The notes under the pieces: generated by a model
What the model was told of the DNA's origin: nothing
Databases searched by the model: none
Seen by the model: the letters and a program-made list of their open reading frames with translations, nothing else
Shown: positions 8,879-18,120 of the stretch, piece after piece
Numbering within the stretch: position 1 is the stretch's first letter
Layout of the letters: the number at the start of each line of letters is the position of its first letter
Translations under genes and position numbers: made by a program
Source of the DNA: Nitrospirota bacterium
GTDB taxonomy: Bacteria; Nitrospirota; Thermodesulfovibrionia; Thermodesulfovibrionales; Dissulfurispiraceae
Assembly: GCA_009773415.1 (NCBI GenBank)
Contig: WSNO01000017.1
Location: 1 to 54,042 of the forward strand
Direction: 5' to 3'
DNA length: 54,042 nucleotides

Positions 8879-8958
8879 CAAGTGAACTACTCCCCGGTCT
8901 GAAGCCTGGGGTTTTCTGGCCGATTTTGATAAAGATGCAGCTTCCCATGGCGCCCTGC

Positions 8959-10308
<1,350 letters not shown>

Positions 10309-10322
10309 CTACTTTATTAGAT

Positions 10323-10372
10323 AATTCCTATCGGATTTGTAGAGTATAAGAAAGTGAAAAGCGCGCTGTCAA
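10323..10372 (-). promoter_or_regulatory. Promoter and candidate Rrf2 operator for the upstream metY
   Basis: On the minus strand TTGACA (10367-10372), an 18-base spacer and TATACT (10343-10348) form a strong sigma-70-type promoter. AATTCCTATCGGATT (10323-10337, plus strand) follows at the expected start site. The same layout stands before the other metY. The CCTATNGGA core resembles sites reported for CymR-type Rrf2 regulators of sulfur metabolism. This is recalled family knowledge, not a motif search. Confidence 0.68.
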
Positions 10373-10389
10373 GAACTTTTTTGCGGGAT

Positions 10390-11217
10390 TTACTTCTGCA
10401 GGAAAATGTCCACCAGCCGGTCGAGTTCATCGAGAGAATAATACTCTATCTCAACGATACCTTTTTTGCCCTTATGGTGGATTTTAACCTTGGTGCCCAG
10501 CGCCCGGACAAGCTTGTGCTCGAGATCCACGACCTCGGGCATCTTCTCCTGTTTCTTTGCCTTGGGTGCGGGATGCGCGATTTTCTTGCAGAGAGCCTCG
10601 GCAGCGCGGACGCTCATGCCGAGATTCACGATGACCTTGGCAGCCTCTATCTGCTTCTGCCTGCTTTCTATGGAAAGAATTGCCTTTGCGTGACCCATCG
10701 TAAGGCTTCCTGAATTCAGATGCGCCTTGATTTCGTCCGGCAGCTTAAGGATGCGAAGATAGTTGGCGATGGTCGCCCGCTCTTTGCCCACACGCTCGGA
10801 GAGGGTTTCCTGGGTAAGTTTGAATTCCTTCATGAGGCGGTCGAACGCTTCTGCAGTTTCAACCGGGTTCAGATCTTCGCGCTGAATATTTTCGACAAGC
10901 GCAATCTCTATCGCATCCTGAGAGGAAACATCCTTGACCAGTGCCGGAATCTTTTTGAGCCCGGCAAGCTGCGATGCACGCCACCGCCGCTCACCCGCAA
11001 TCAGTTTAAAGGTGCCGTCGCCGACGCGCGATACAATGACAGGCTGAAGAACGCCTTTCTCTTTGATAGAGTCGGCCAGCTCCTTGAGCGCCTCGTCGCG
11101 AAAGAACTTTCGAGGCTGATGAATATTCGGCACAATCTTCGCAAGGTCAATTTTGACAATTTCATCTCCCTTTTCAGGGAGCAGTGCTTCAAGTCCTCTA
11201 CCCAGTGCGCTTTTCAT
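10390..11217 (-). CDS. parB: Chromosome partitioning protein ParB
   Basis: ParB binds parS sites, clamps DNA in a CTP-dependent way and works with ParA in chromosome segregation. The 275-residue protein shows the N-terminal ALGRGLEALLP lead, the ParB/sulfiredoxin-type CTPase fold with NIHQPRKFF and GERRWRAS (about 75-82), the VENIQREDLNPVETA segment (about 115-129), a helix-turn-helix centred on LTQETLSERVGKERATIANYLRIL, and a C-terminal dimerisation domain. The start at 11217 is preceded by GGAG with seven bases of spacing and lies inside the end of parA (20-base overlap), so translation is coupled. I saw no consensus parS in the window. Confidence 0.94.
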   Translation of the reverse strand: MKSALGRGLEALLPEKGDEIVKIDLAKIVPNIHQPRKFFRDEALKELADSIKEKGVLQPVIVSRVGDGTFKLIAGERRWRASQLAGLKKIPALVKDVSSQDAIEIALVENIQREDLNPVETAEAFDRLMKEFKLTQETLSERVGKERATIANYLRILKLPDEIKAHLNSGSLTMGHAKAILSIESRQKQIEAAKVIVNLGMSVRAAEALCKKIAHPAPKAKKQEKMPEVVDLEHKLVRALGTKVKIHHKGKKGIVEIEYYSLDELDRLVDIFLQK

Positions 11218-11968
11218 AGAGCATCTCCAGTGCGAGGGAGAGGTAACTCTGCGCGCCCTTTGAGCGCGAATCATAGAGTATGGCCGGCTTTCCGTGGCTC
11301 GGCGCCTCCCCCAGCGTTACATTTCTTGGAATCTGTGTTTCGTAGATTTTATCGGGGAAATACTTCTTCACTTCCGCAGCAACCTGATGCGAAAGGGTGT
11401 TGCGTGCATCAAACATGGTGAGAACAATGCCCTCAATCTCGAGAGTCGGATTGAACGAGCCGCGCACCAGATGCAGCGTGCGGGAGAGCAGGCTCAGCCC
11501 TTCGAGAGAATAGTACTCGCACTGCACCGGCACAACAACCGAATCAGCGGCAACAAGCCCGTTCAGCGTAAGCAGCCCGAGCGACGGGGGACAGTCGATA
11601 AGGATAAAGTCAAAACGATCTTTCAGCGGCTCCAGCGCTGCGCGAAGGATGTGTTCCCTGCCCTCGCGATGCACAAGTTCAATCTCGACGGCGAGAAGAT
11701 CAATGCTGGACGGCGCAAGATAAAGGCTGGGCATTTGTGTCGGGATGATGACTTCTTCCAGCGTATGTCTGCCGGTATAAACATCGTAGAGGCTGCGGCT
11801 GACCTGATCCCGAGACAGGCCGAGTCCGCTTGTGGCGTTGCCCTGCGGGTCGTTGTCAAGAACAAGAATGCCGGCCTTTTCTAGCGCCAGCGATGCTGCA
11901 AGATTTACCACAGTAGTGGTTTTGCCGACGCCTCCCTTTTGGCTCGCAACAGCGATGCTTTTACCCAT
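11198..11968 (-). CDS. parA: Chromosome partitioning ATPase ParA (Soj)
   Basis: This is a 256-residue deviant Walker-type ATPase that drives ParB-parS complexes. SQKGGVGKTTTVVNLAASLA (9-28) is the deviant Walker A with both lysines, LVLDNDPQGNATSGLG (about 35-50) is the A' region, and FILIDCPPSLGLLT (about 116-129) is Walker B. The leader contains TAAAAT nine bases before the ATG and no Shine-Dalgarno sequence, so the mRNA may have a very short 5' end. Upstream lies IS debris rather than the rsmG gene often found there, so the usual oriC-proximal order is not visible. Confidence 0.94.
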   Translation of the reverse strand: MGKSIAVASQKGGVGKTTTVVNLAASLALEKAGILVLDNDPQGNATSGLGLSRDQVSRSLYDVYTGRHTLEEVIIPTQMPSLYLAPSSIDLLAVEIELVHREGREHILRAALEPLKDRFDFILIDCPPSLGLLTLNGLVAADSVVVPVQCEYYSLEGLSLLSRTLHLVRGSFNPTLEIEGIVLTMFDARNTLSHQVAAEVKKYFPDKIYETQIPRNVTLGEAPSHGKPAILYDSRSKGAQSYLSLALEMLYEKRTG

Positions 11969-12001
11969 AAGATATTGATTTTAACACACTCTGCGCATAA
12001 G

Positions 12002-12180
12002 GATATTTTCACCGTCGGCAGCGTCGGCGACGCCATGTCGGAGCGTATGACAAAGCAGTTGGTCAGCGAATCGTTGTTCCGGGCGGTTGCTGCAATACGC
12101 CCGCCCATTAAGGATTGAACTATCATTCAGACCGGGGCAGCCAGTACAGTACTCCTTTCCCATGGAAATCTGCTTGAGCG
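12002..12180 (+). pseudogene. Degenerate fragment of an IS3-family transposase OrfB
   Basis: The frame from 12002 reads DIFTVGSVGDAMSERMTKQL and on to AAIRPP, matching the region before the second catalytic Asp in IS3-type OrfB. It stops at TGA 12116. In another frame from 12124 the sequence continues HSDRGSQYSTP, the hallmark of the same protein. A frameshift and a stop therefore break it, and both ends are missing. It occupies the space between parA and the PBP1A gene. Confidence 0.7.
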
Positions 12181-12184
12181 GTGG

Positions 12185-12279
12185 GCGTGTCAATAATTTT
12201 GTGTAAATAGCCTCCAGTGGGCAGGATAACGAACCACCCCCAACGAAGGAGATTTCATGACGATGCGGAATGAACTGCT
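12185..12279 (+). mobile_element. Probable remnant of the left end of an IS256-like element
   Basis: The segment holds TCAATAATTTTGTGTAAAT, which resembles the terminal repeats of IS256-family elements, then AAGGAG and an ATG at 12257 reading MTMRNELLH, like an IS256 transposase start. The frame then runs into the 3' end of the PBP1A gene, so only the end of the element survives. With the adjoining IS3 fragment this accounts for most of the 311 bases between parA and the PBP gene. I see no host gene in that gap. Confidence 0.4.
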
Positions 12280-14061
12280 TCACTGCGCGTTCTTCATGAA
12301 TTCGATCCAGATCGGCAGTGCCGCACGGGCTCCTGTCTCTTTAACTCCAAGCGGTTTGTTGTTGTCTCTCCCAACCCACACGCCGACAACCAGCCGCTCA
12401 TCAAAGCCGACAAACCAGGCATCGGTAAAGTCATTCGTTGTTCCGGTCTTGCCATACACAGTCCGTTTCAGCTCTTTTGCACGCATGGCCGTTCCTGACT
12501 CAATCACCTCCCGCAAGAATCCCCGCATGCCGTCGACCGTCTCGGGTGGCAGAACCTGTTTTGTAAGAGGGATGACGTCTTCAAGCTGAATTCCATCCCG
12601 GCTCAGCACCCGGTCATACGAAAAAGGCTCCAGGCGTTTGCCCGTCGCAAAGACGGAATAGGAAGCTGTGAGGTCAAGCGGGGTAACATCCGAAGCGCCG
12701 AGAGCAGTCGGCAGATACGGCTGAAGCTTGCTCCGATAACCGCATTTCTGTGCAAATTCAATGATATTGTCAATGCCAAGATTATTTGCAAGACGCACGG
12801 TCGCTACATTCAGCGACAGCGCCAATGCCTTTCTGAGCGTCACTTCCCCGCGAAACTCGCCGTCATAGTTTCTGGGCGACCATACACTCCCCTGCCTTCC
12901 GCCCGGGAATGAAATCGGGGCGTCAAGGATAGTGTCTTCAGGCTTCATGCCGTTTTCGAGCGCTGCAGCATAGACGAAGGGCTTAAATGCCGAGCCGGAC
13001 TGGCGCATCGCCTGCGTGGCGCGGTTAAATTGCGTATCCCAGAAGTCAGCTCCGCCCACCATCGCCCGGATCTGTCCGGTGCGGACATCAAGGGCGATAA
13101 GCGCAACCTGCACCCCTTTCTTCACCCGCTTTTCCATTGCCGAGATGCCGTGCTTTACCGCGGCTTCAGCGTGCTTTTGCAGGGAAAGGTCAACCGTTGC
13201 ATAAATCTTCATGCCGGAGATATAAATTTTGTCTCCGTATTTTGCCTCAAGCTGCTGGCGCAAAAACTCCACAAAATACGGCGCTTCATAGCGCCGGGAA
13301 AAGCGCTTTGCCGGCAAGGGTTCCCGATTCGCGCTGTCATGCTCTGCCTTTGTTATAAAGCCGATATCCAGCATGCTGTTCAACACAAGAGTTCGGCGAA
13401 ACTTCGCCTTTTCGGGACTGCGAAACGGCGAAAACTGGGAAGGGGCTTTCGGCAGACCTGCGACCATTGCCGCCTCTCCTAGCGTCAACTGCCCGACCGA
13501 CTTGCCGAAATAGGCCTGTGCAGCAGCTTCAATGCCATATGCCTGAGCGCCGAAATAGGCCTGATTCAGGTACATGCCGAGAATTTCATCTTTGGTATAT
13601 CGCCGTTCGATCTGCAGAGAGATCAGAGCTTCTTTAATTTTGCGTGCTATGCTTTTTTCCGGCTTCAGAAAAAGCATTTTCGTAAGTTGCTGGGTGATGG
13701 TGCTGCCGCCCTCGACGATCTTGCGCGCCATAATATCCTTATACAGGGCGCGGAGGATACCGATGATATCAACGCCGGGATGCAGGTAAAAACGTTGATC
13801 TTCAATGGCGACTATCGCCTTTTTCACGCGATCCGGAATCTCGTAATGAGGAACGAAATTCCGGCGTTCAAGATAAAATTCAGCGAGCACTTTGTTGTCG
13901 GCGGAATAGACAAGGGTCGATTCTATCGGCCGGTAGGTTTCTAGTATTCTGATTTCGGGCAGGTCTGCAAGCGTCCAGTAGGCGAAGCCGCCGCCCGCGC
14001 CAAGCACAAGGCCAAGAAAGGCAAGAATGAGAAGGGTTTTCCAGTTAGAGAAAAAAGACAT
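12280..14061 (-). CDS. Class A penicillin-binding protein 1A
   Basis: This bifunctional peptidoglycan synthase polymerises glycan strands and cross-links peptides. From the ATG at 14061 it has 593 residues. A single N-terminal membrane helix (about 10-32) precedes a GT51 transglycosylase domain with EDQRFYLHPGVD and GGSTITQQLTKMLFL, then a transpeptidase domain with the SGSAFKPF active-site SxxK, the SLN motif in ALSLNVATVR and the KTGTTND box. It is shorter than Enterobacteria PBP1A because it lacks an outer-membrane docking insertion. The frame extends 26 codons further upstream, but a TATAAT box lies in that region, six bases before the chosen ATG, so the message may be leaderless. Confidence 0.93.
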   Translation of the reverse strand: MSFFSNWKTLLILAFLGLVLGAGGGFAYWTLADLPEIRILETYRPIESTLVYSADNKVLAEFYLERRNFVPHYEIPDRVKKAIVAIEDQRFYLHPGVDIIGILRALYKDIMARKIVEGGSTITQQLTKMLFLKPEKSIARKIKEALISLQIERRYTKDEILGMYLNQAYFGAQAYGIEAAAQAYFGKSVGQLTLGEAAMVAGLPKAPSQFSPFRSPEKAKFRRTLVLNSMLDIGFITKAEHDSANREPLPAKRFSRRYEAPYFVEFLRQQLEAKYGDKIYISGMKIYATVDLSLQKHAEAAVKHGISAMEKRVKKGVQVALIALDVRTGQIRAMVGGADFWDTQFNRATQAMRQSGSAFKPFVYAAALENGMKPEDTILDAPISFPGGRQGSVWSPRNYDGEFRGEVTLRKALALSLNVATVRLANNLGIDNIIEFAQKCGYRSKLQPYLPTALGASDVTPLDLTASYSVFATGKRLEPFSYDRVLSRDGIQLEDVIPLTKQVLPPETVDGMRGFLREVIESGTAMRAKELKRTVYGKTGTTNDFTDAWFVGFDERLVVGVWVGRDNNKPLGVKETGARAALPIWIEFMKNAQ

Positions 14062-14067
14062 TGCACT

Positions 14068-14073
14068 ATTATA
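14068..14073 (-). promoter_or_regulatory. -10 box giving a leaderless start for PBP1A
   Basis: On the minus strand TATAAT stands six bases before the ATG at 14061. Transcription normally starts about seven bases after this hexamer, which is the A of the ATG. No Shine-Dalgarno sequence is present. The -35 region is weak. Confidence 0.5.
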
Positions 14074-14275
14074 GCAGGAGAGCCGGAAACAGAGAATTGA
14101 GAAGACAGCGGTCGGAAAAACAGCACCGTGAAGGGACAAAGAACCGAAAACGGGCGGCAGGGGAGAGATGAAGCGGGGACTTTACGTCAACAGCCGACAG
14201 CTTTTCTTCCGAGCCAGTGACGGGGTGTCTTAGCTGCTTTGTTTTTGTATCATTTCTTCCCTATCCATCGGACTT

Positions 14276-14303
14276 TTGTCCGCATTCAGCGGACTGCTAT
14301 AGT
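14276..14303 (+). promoter_or_regulatory. uvrC promoter with an inverted-repeat operator candidate
   Basis: TTGTCC (14276-14281), a 16-base spacer and TATAGT (14298-14303) lie just before the uvrC ATG at 14309. A perfect six-base inverted repeat, GTCCGC-ATTCA-GCGGAC (14278-14294), fills the spacer, and a further GGAC at 14270-14273 makes an overlapping repeat with GTCC. Since uvrC is a DNA-damage gene in many bacteria, a LexA-type repressor site is possible, but the sequence matches no LexA box I know. Confidence 0.5.
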
Positions 14304-14308
14304 AAAGA

Positions 14309-16096
14309 ATGAAGCCGGATATCTCAAACGTTCCGACCAATCCCGGAGTCTATATTTTCAGAGACCGGAAGGAAGCGGTACTCTATGTCGGCAAGGCGAA
14401 AAACCTGCGGAGCCGGCTCCGGAGCTACTTCCAGCAGTCTGCGGATCTGGATGTCCGAAAGTCCCGCATGGTGAGGCTTATTCGCGACTTTTCTTTCATA
14501 GCAACCGGGAACGAACTCGAAGCCTTTATTCTCGAGGCCTCGCTTATCAAGCAGCACAAGCCTCCCTTCAACATCGTGCTGCGCGACGACAAGAGTTATC
14601 CGTACATCATGATTACGGTGCAGGAAGCGTGGCCGCGCGTGCAGGCGGTGCGGCGGGTCCGGAAAGACGGCAACCTTTACTTCGGGCCATATGTTCCCGC
14701 ACAGGCAATGTGGGAGGCAATAGACTTCATCCGCCGGAATTTCCCTGTCCGCACCTGCAGGCACGATCTCGACGCGCCGATGCGCCCCTGCATTCAGCAC
14801 CAGATCAAGCGCTGTCCGGCGCCCTGCGCAGGTCTTGTCGGCAAGGAAGAATACCGGAAGGCTGTGGATGACGTTGTCCTTTTCCTCAAGGGACAAAAGA
14901 GGGGCTTGCTTGAGCGACTTGAAAAGCGGATGCATGCTCTTGCGGAAGATCTCCGCTTCGAGGAGGCTGCCCGGCTGCGGGACCGCCTTGCAATGCTGCA
15001 GAAGGCCTTTGAAGCCCAAAAAGTTATCGCTCCGGAGCTCGGGGACCTGGATGCCTTCGGCTTCTGCGGCGGCGACCCCGCCCGCGGTCAGCGTGTGGCC
15101 GTTGAGATCCTCTTTGTCCGCAATGGCGTGCTGATCGGCGCCCGCGACTATGTCATCGACAAGCCGATAAGCAGCGATCCTGCTGAAATCCTCCGTGAAG
15201 TGATCCGGAGCTTTTACTCAAAAGACATTCTTCCGCCGCCGCTCGTTGTGCTCGATCTGCTGCCGGAGAGCCACGATATACTGGCGCAGTGGCTGACAAA
15301 ACGGCGCGAAGGCACTGTTATTCTTGCGGTCCCGAAAAGGGGAAAAAAGCGGGCGCTTGTCGTCATGGCAAATGAGAATGCCCGTCTTGCGTATGAGAGA
15401 AAAACGAATCGCTCCGCCGAGAGCATGCTTGCCGACATCCGGACACGATTGGGACTCAGGGCGCTCCCGCGGACCATCGGTGCCTTCGACGTGTCGACCA
15501 TTCAGGGGAGCGAATCGGTCGGCGCATTTGTCTATGCGGAAAACGGAGAGTTCAAAAAAGAGTATTACCGGCATATGAGAATTGCCGGCGTCTCCGGGGC
15601 AGACGATTATGCCATGCTGAGGGAAACGATCGCCCGGACGATCCTGAACCTCAATGACAAGGTTCCCGACCTGATCCTCATTGACGGGGGGCGCGGCCAG
15701 CTCGATAGTGCGCGGCAGGTTTTGGCTGAACTGAAGATTGACCGCGACCTTGCCAGCCTTGCAAAAAAACCGGATCGTATTTTCCTGCCGGACGGCAGGG
15801 TTATCCCCATTGATGACGCTTCCGGATCCTCGCTCTTTCTCCGCCGCATCCGCGATGAAGTGCACCGTTTTGCGATAACCTACCACCGCAGGCTCAGGGA
15901 CAAGCGGCTGAGCGAATCGCTGCTGGAGGAGGTTTCAGGCATTGGCCCCCGGCGAAGGCTCGAACTGTTGCGCCGTTTTGGCAGCCTCGGGAATATCAGA
16001 AAAGCATCCGCCGATGATATTATGAACGTCAGAGGCATTTCCCGGTCTGCAGCAGAGCGCCTTTTGCAGATACTCAATCGCAAGGAGAATGAATAG
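14309..16096 (+). CDS. uvrC: UvrABC system excinuclease subunit C
   Basis: UvrC makes both incisions around a DNA lesion during nucleotide excision repair. The 595-residue protein has the GIY-YIG nuclease first (NPGVYIFRDRKEAVLYVGKAKNLRSRL; the first part near residues 9-35), cysteines at RTC, RPC and RCPAPC (about 148-172), the UVR helical pair that binds UvrB (about 198-232), the RNase H-like endonuclease with GAFDVSTIQGSESVGAFV and LILIDGGRGQLD, and two C-terminal helix-hairpin-helix motifs (SGIGPRRRLELLRRFGS and VRGISRSAAERLL). Length is close to the family norm. The ATG follows a TATAGT box by five bases and has no ribosome site, so leaderless translation is possible. Confidence 0.96.
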   Translation: MKPDISNVPTNPGVYIFRDRKEAVLYVGKAKNLRSRLRSYFQQSADLDVRKSRMVRLIRDFSFIATGNELEAFILEASLIKQHKPPFNIVLRDDKSYPYIMITVQEAWPRVQAVRRVRKDGNLYFGPYVPAQAMWEAIDFIRRNFPVRTCRHDLDAPMRPCIQHQIKRCPAPCAGLVGKEEYRKAVDDVVLFLKGQKRGLLERLEKRMHALAEDLRFEEAARLRDRLAMLQKAFEAQKVIAPELGDLDAFGFCGGDPARGQRVAVEILFVRNGVLIGARDYVIDKPISSDPAEILREVIRSFYSKDILPPPLVVLDLLPESHDILAQWLTKRREGTVILAVPKRGKKRALVVMANENARLAYERKTNRSAESMLADIRTRLGLRALPRTIGAFDVSTIQGSESVGAFVYAENGEFKKEYYRHMRIAGVSGADDYAMLRETIARTILNLNDKVPDLILIDGGRGQLDSARQVLAELKIDRDLASLAKKPDRIFLPDGRVIPIDDASGSSLFLRRIRDEVHRFAITYHRRLRDKRLSESLLEEVSGIGPRRRLELLRRFGSLGNIRKASADDIMNVRGISRSAAERLLQILNRKENE

Positions 16097-17032
16097 ATGA
16101 ACATTTATGTTTCCGGCTCAATGGCGTATGACCGCATTATGGATTTTCCGGGACGGTTTGCCGATCATATCATGCCGGACAAGATCCATATTCTGAACGT
16201 CTGTTTCACGGTGAACGGCATGACGGAAAAGCTTGGAGGAACTGCAGGAAATATCGCATACACGCTTGCCCTGCTCGGCGAAAAACCTACCCTCGTTGCC
16301 ACAATCGGAAAAGATTACGCCACCTACTTTGAACGGCTGAACGACAACGGAATAGCGACCGACAGCCTGACAATAGTGCAGGATGAGTTTACTGCCGGAG
16401 CTTACATCACCACCGACAAGGCGGACAACCAGATTACTGGCTTCAACCCCGGCGCAATGAAGCGCCCGGCTCGATACGACTTCTCCGGCGCTGATGCGGC
16501 GAACTCCATCGGGATCATTGCGGCGGGCAATCTGGAAGATATGGCTGAGCTTGCTGCCACGTATCGTCACAAAAGGATTCCGTTTATCTGCGATCCGGGG
16601 CAGTCGCTTACCGCATGGACCGGAGACTCGCTGCGTGAGTGGATAGACGGATGCGCAATTCTGATCACCAATGACTACGAATTCGAACTTGTGATGAAGA
16701 TGACCGGCCTGAAACGTGAAGACCTTTTCTCTCTTGCAGAAACAGTCATCATCACTCTCGGCGAGAAGGGTTCATTGATCGTTACAAGCGACGCTGAAGT
16801 GCCGGTTCCGGCAGCTCCGGTTGCCGACGTGCTTGACCCGACGGGCGCCGGAGACGCCTATCGCGCCGGACTTCTCAAGGGCATGCTGATGGGGAGGCCT
16901 CTGGCTGTGGCCGGACGCATGGGAGCCGTGGCCTCGGCCTATGCGATTGAACAGTACGGCACGCAGGAGCACCGCTTTGCATGGGATGATTTCTCCGCGC
17001 GCTATCGCGCAGCATTCGGCTCCTCACTTTAA
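16097..17032 (+). CDS. PfkB-family sugar or nucleoside kinase
   Basis: This 311-residue kinase has a ribokinase fold. LGGTAGNIAYTLALLG (about 47-62) is the N-terminal PfkB signature region and DPTGAGDAYRAGLLKG (about 250-265) is the C-terminal signature with the GAGD anion hole and catalytic Asp. The MNIYVSGSMAYDRIMDFPG opening is typical of the group annotated as adenosine kinase-like or as ribokinase-like sugar kinases in anaerobes. The substrate cannot be fixed by eye. The ATG begins on the base after the uvrC stop, so the two are co-transcribed. A weak hairpin with a T-rich tail follows. Confidence 0.85.
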   Translation: MNIYVSGSMAYDRIMDFPGRFADHIMPDKIHILNVCFTVNGMTEKLGGTAGNIAYTLALLGEKPTLVATIGKDYATYFERLNDNGIATDSLTIVQDEFTAGAYITTDKADNQITGFNPGAMKRPARYDFSGADAANSIGIIAAGNLEDMAELAATYRHKRIPFICDPGQSLTAWTGDSLREWIDGCAILITNDYEFELVMKMTGLKREDLFSLAETVIITLGEKGSLIVTSDAEVPVPAAPVADVLDPTGAGDAYRAGLLKGMLMGRPLAVAGRMGAVASAYAIEQYGTQEHRFAWDDFSARYRAAFGSSL

Positions 17033-17057
17033 CAACTACCCGTCAATACGGTGGGCA

Positions 17058-17090
17058 GCCGATATGCGCGGTCGTGCGGCGTTTTTCTTT
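17058..17090 (+). terminator. Possible intrinsic terminator after the PfkB kinase gene
   Basis: GCCG (17058-17061) can pair with CGGC (17077-17080), with weak pairing inside, and is followed by GTTTTTCTTTTC. The stem is short, so this is only a candidate terminator for uvrC and the kinase gene. Confidence 0.35.
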
Positions 17091-17167
17091 TCACTTCGTT
17101 CTGCCTCCCTTTTTTTCAGTCGGACCGCAGCTCGCTCTGCATCCATCCTATTTAGAAAGGAGCGCGT

Positions 17168-17887
17168 ATGACGAACCTGGAGATACGGCAGGAACAGTTT
17201 AATGCGGCAATGAAATCGTATGAAGAAAGCGCCGCATACAAGCTCTTGGACAAGTCTGTTTCAATTGCAAATATCACACTGCAAATATTTTTACTGTACC
17301 GGGCAATGCCGCTTTCAATCGGGGCGTGGTGGCAAATTGCGGCGCTCTTTGCGGCATATCTTCTGGCAGATTTCATCAACGGCTTGATCCATATGTACAT
17401 GGACAAACATGACGATTATGAATCACTTGCCGGCCCGCTCATCGCAAAGTTTCACCTGCATCACAAAACGCCGCGGTATGAAGATAACAACGTGATTGTC
17501 GTTTACGTTAATGAAACGGGATCAAAAGTCTGGCTCGTTTTTTATCTTGCAGCCGTCGTCATGCTGACCTATGTGCCGGGCGTAAATCATGTATTTCTTT
17601 ATGTGCTGATATATGTCGGCGTTCTTTCCTCTGTTGCAGAAGTCTCGCACTATTTGTGTCATAATTCAAATTCGACGGCAGCGATCTTTCTGATGCGGAT
17701 CGGCTTACTGCTGCCCAAGAAAAGACACGCACTACATCACCTTGAAGATAATGTGAACTATTCTTTTTTAAACGGCGTTTCGAATCCGCTGGTAAATTTC
17801 ATTGCAAAAAGATGCTCTTGCGGATACAAGAATGGAACGGATCTGCACTTTGCCAAGTATTCGGCAGAAAACAAATCACGGACATGA
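17168..17887 (+). CDS. Kua/TMEM189/CarF-like lipid desaturase
   Basis: This 239-residue membrane protein has about four hydrophobic segments (about 40-57, 60-78, 118-138, 141-162). Its histidines are arranged as in the lipid desaturase family PF10520: an H in INGLIHMYMDKH, HLHH near residue 99, H in VAEVSHYLCH near 160 and HALHH near 190. These would hold a di-iron centre. Myxococcus CarF and human TMEM189 (PEDS1), from the same family, form the vinyl ether bond of plasmalogens using oxygen. The Shine-Dalgarno sequence GAAAGGAG lies upstream of the ATG. A cysteine pair (CSCG) and a short soluble tail end the protein. The exact lipid substrate is unknown. Confidence 0.75.
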   Translation: MTNLEIRQEQFNAAMKSYEESAAYKLLDKSVSIANITLQIFLLYRAMPLSIGAWWQIAALFAAYLLADFINGLIHMYMDKHDDYESLAGPLIAKFHLHHKTPRYEDNNVIVVYVNETGSKVWLVFYLAAVVMLTYVPGVNHVFLYVLIYVGVLSSVAEVSHYLCHNSNSTAAIFLMRIGLLLPKKRHALHHLEDNVNYSFLNGVSNPLVNFIAKRCSCGYKNGTDLHFAKYSAENKSRT

Positions 17888-18053
17888 GAGCTCTCCGGCA
17901 GCGTTTGCAGAACTCTTGTTGATATCCTGCCGGCCATTTGCGAAAGTCGGTATTTTCGCTTGAGGCATGCACAACTCGGCCATGTTACTCTTCGCCGCAA
18001 ACCCGTTAAAAAGGGCTTCTATCCCTTGCGCCTGACAGCCCCTGAAATGATTC

Positions 18054-18082
18054 TTCTTGTTTTCACTCAGGTATTGTAAAAT
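18054..18082 (+). promoter_or_regulatory. Promoter for the HDOD gene
   Basis: TTCTTG (18054-18059), a 17-base spacer and TAAAAT (18077-18082) stand before the HDOD gene, which has its own GGGAG ribosome site about 30 bases further on. The preceding 170 bases after the desaturase gene show no gene. Confidence 0.5.
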
Positions 18083-18120
18083 GAAGTTAGCCTATCATAA
18101 AAACAGCAGTGGGAGATGCC

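Noticed and set aside
8885..8925. Hairpin CCCCGGTCTGAAGCCTGGGG with TTTT, resembling IS200/IS605 end structures
   Set aside because: No TnpA or TnpB gene is near and the stem is imperfect; it may be a weak terminator on either strand but cannot be called a mobile element.
8743..8958. SAM riboswitch before the metY genes
   Set aside because: No SAM-I, SAM-II or SAM-IV core could be seen; promoter and operator elements explain the region better.
10390..11968. A parS site near parA and parB
   Set aside because: I looked for TGTTTCACGTGAAACA and close variants and found none in the window.
11981..12283. 100-codon minus-strand frame between parA and the PBP1A gene
   Set aside because: The plus strand of the same stretch encodes recognisable IS3 transposase pieces (AMSERMTKQL, HSDRGSQY), so the minus frame is a shadow.
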